Positions 63,595 to 64,000 of a stretch of 64,000 nt of DNA are shown here, one piece after another. The notes beneath the pieces are model-generated. The model saw only the letters and a program-made list of their open reading frames with translations, was not told the origin of the DNA and did not search any database. Both the position numbers and the translations under genes were made by a program. Positions within the stretch are counted from its first letter, which is position 1, and every line of letters starts with the position of its first letter. The DNA comes from Pseudomonas fluorescens (GTDB lineage: Bacteria; Pseudomonadota; Gammaproteobacteria; Pseudomonadales; Pseudomonadaceae), in contig NZ_CABVHU010000005.1 in the NCBI RefSeq assembly GCF_902497855.1, positions 1 through 64,000 on the forward strand, in the 5' to 3' direction.

Positions 63595-64000
63595 ATGCTG
63601 AACAGCAATTTGCTTAGAAAGCTCGACATGCAAGATCTCATGGTGTTTGTCGCCGTGTACGAGCAAAGCAGCGTTACCGGTGTAGCCGAGACACTCTGCG
63701 TCAGCCAGTCCACCGTGAGCTACTGCCTGAAAAAGCTGCGCACCAGTTTCGAAGACGAGCTGTTCATCAATACCCGCGCGGGTATGTGCCCCACCTGCAA
63801 AGCCAGCACCATGTACAGCCACGTGCTGAAGATCCTCGAAAGCATCAACCTGTGTCACGCCGGCACCCAGGCGTTCGACCCAACCCTGCAGCCGCTCACA
63901 TTCAACATCTGCGCCCCGGAGTACTTCGAACAACTGATCCTGCCGCGCCTGCTGAAACGCTTCGATGTCGCCGGCCTGCCGGTGATGATCAACATGCACA
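63595..64000 (+). CDS. LysR-family regulator, N-terminal part (runs off the window)
   Basis: The frame from ATG 63595 to the right edge encodes 135 residues. A LysR HTH is clear: LDMQDLMVFVAVYEQSSVTG then ETLCVSQSTVSYCLKKLRTS, followed by the start of the effector domain (LTFNICAPEYFEQLILPRLL). There are two extra Cys near residues 63 and 66 (GMCPTCKA), an unusual pair. The start is preceded by GACGGA. The 223 bases before it hold no other gene. Confidence 0.82.
   Translation, partial: MLNSNLLRKLDMQDLMVFVAVYEQSSVTGVAETLCVSQSTVSYCLKKLRTSFEDELFINTRAGMCPTCKASTMYSHVLKILESINLCHAGTQAFDPTLQPLTFNICAPEYFEQLILPRLLKRFDVAGLPVMINMH

Overview
The window reads as chromosome of a fluorescens-group Pseudomonas. 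Evidence is the GC-rich coding, the typical Pseudomonas gene set (aceK, rnd-ycgL, ptrB, lpxO, a PA3286-like ketoacyl synthase, a YbdG-type MscS channel) and the very high density of REP/REPIN palindromes between genes. There is no rRNA, tRNA, CRISPR or prophage, and no complete insertion sequence. The only transposon trace is the last 35 codons of an IS110-type transposase at the left edge.

Layout. 1-13 kb: transposase tail, small secreted protein, DEAD-box helicase, mechanosensitive channel, EamA transporter, azoR, small secreted protein, LysR regulator with an alpha/beta hydrolase and periplasmic cyclophilin, ABC exporter, GNAT-like protein and a porin. 13-22 kb: a KAS III enzyme, a ten-copy tandem REPIN array, hrpA, aceK and a second EamA transporter. 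22-34 kb: a sugar-acid-type catabolic island (details below). 34-42 kb: lpxO, cysK, a DUF748 protein, a DUF4160/DUF2442 gene pair, and a MoxR ATPase with a VWA protein. 40-45 kb: the pxpA-pxpB-pxpC 5-oxoproline operon behind an MFS transporter, with a divergent LysR gene. 45-64 kb: mostly housekeeping or conserved hypothetical genes (class II amidotransferase, ptrB, HNH nuclease, SpoU methyltransferase, a degenerate metallopeptidase, YcgN, nitroreductase, hydroxyacid dehydrogenase, ycgL-rnd, methyltransferase, eptA, glutamine-synthetase-like gene, CynX/NimT-type MFS), ending in a truncated LysR gene.

Most distinctive region. Between 22.8 and 33.9 kb lie three transcription units: an enolase-superfamily sugar-acid dehydratase with an AraD1/FAH protein and a ketoglutaric-semialdehyde dehydrogenase; an amidohydrolase with a PdxA2-like dehydrogenase; and a tripartite tricarboxylate transporter (TctCBA type), followed by a LysR gene. 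A closely similar 15-base dyad (ATAACCCCAGGCTAT-like, fitting T-N11-A) occurs upstream of each of the three units, in the same orientation relative to its gene. I found it at 26907, 29524 and 29653. This suggests one regulon for uptake and oxidative breakdown of an unidentified sugar acid.

REPINs occur at about 18 intergenic loci in two sequence families. Three of them are tandem arrays (10 x about 126 bp, 4 x 133 bp, 3 x 80 bp). Several arms share an insertion at the hairpin apex, and one composite layout with a conserved spacer recurs three times. No RAYT transposase gene lies in the window.
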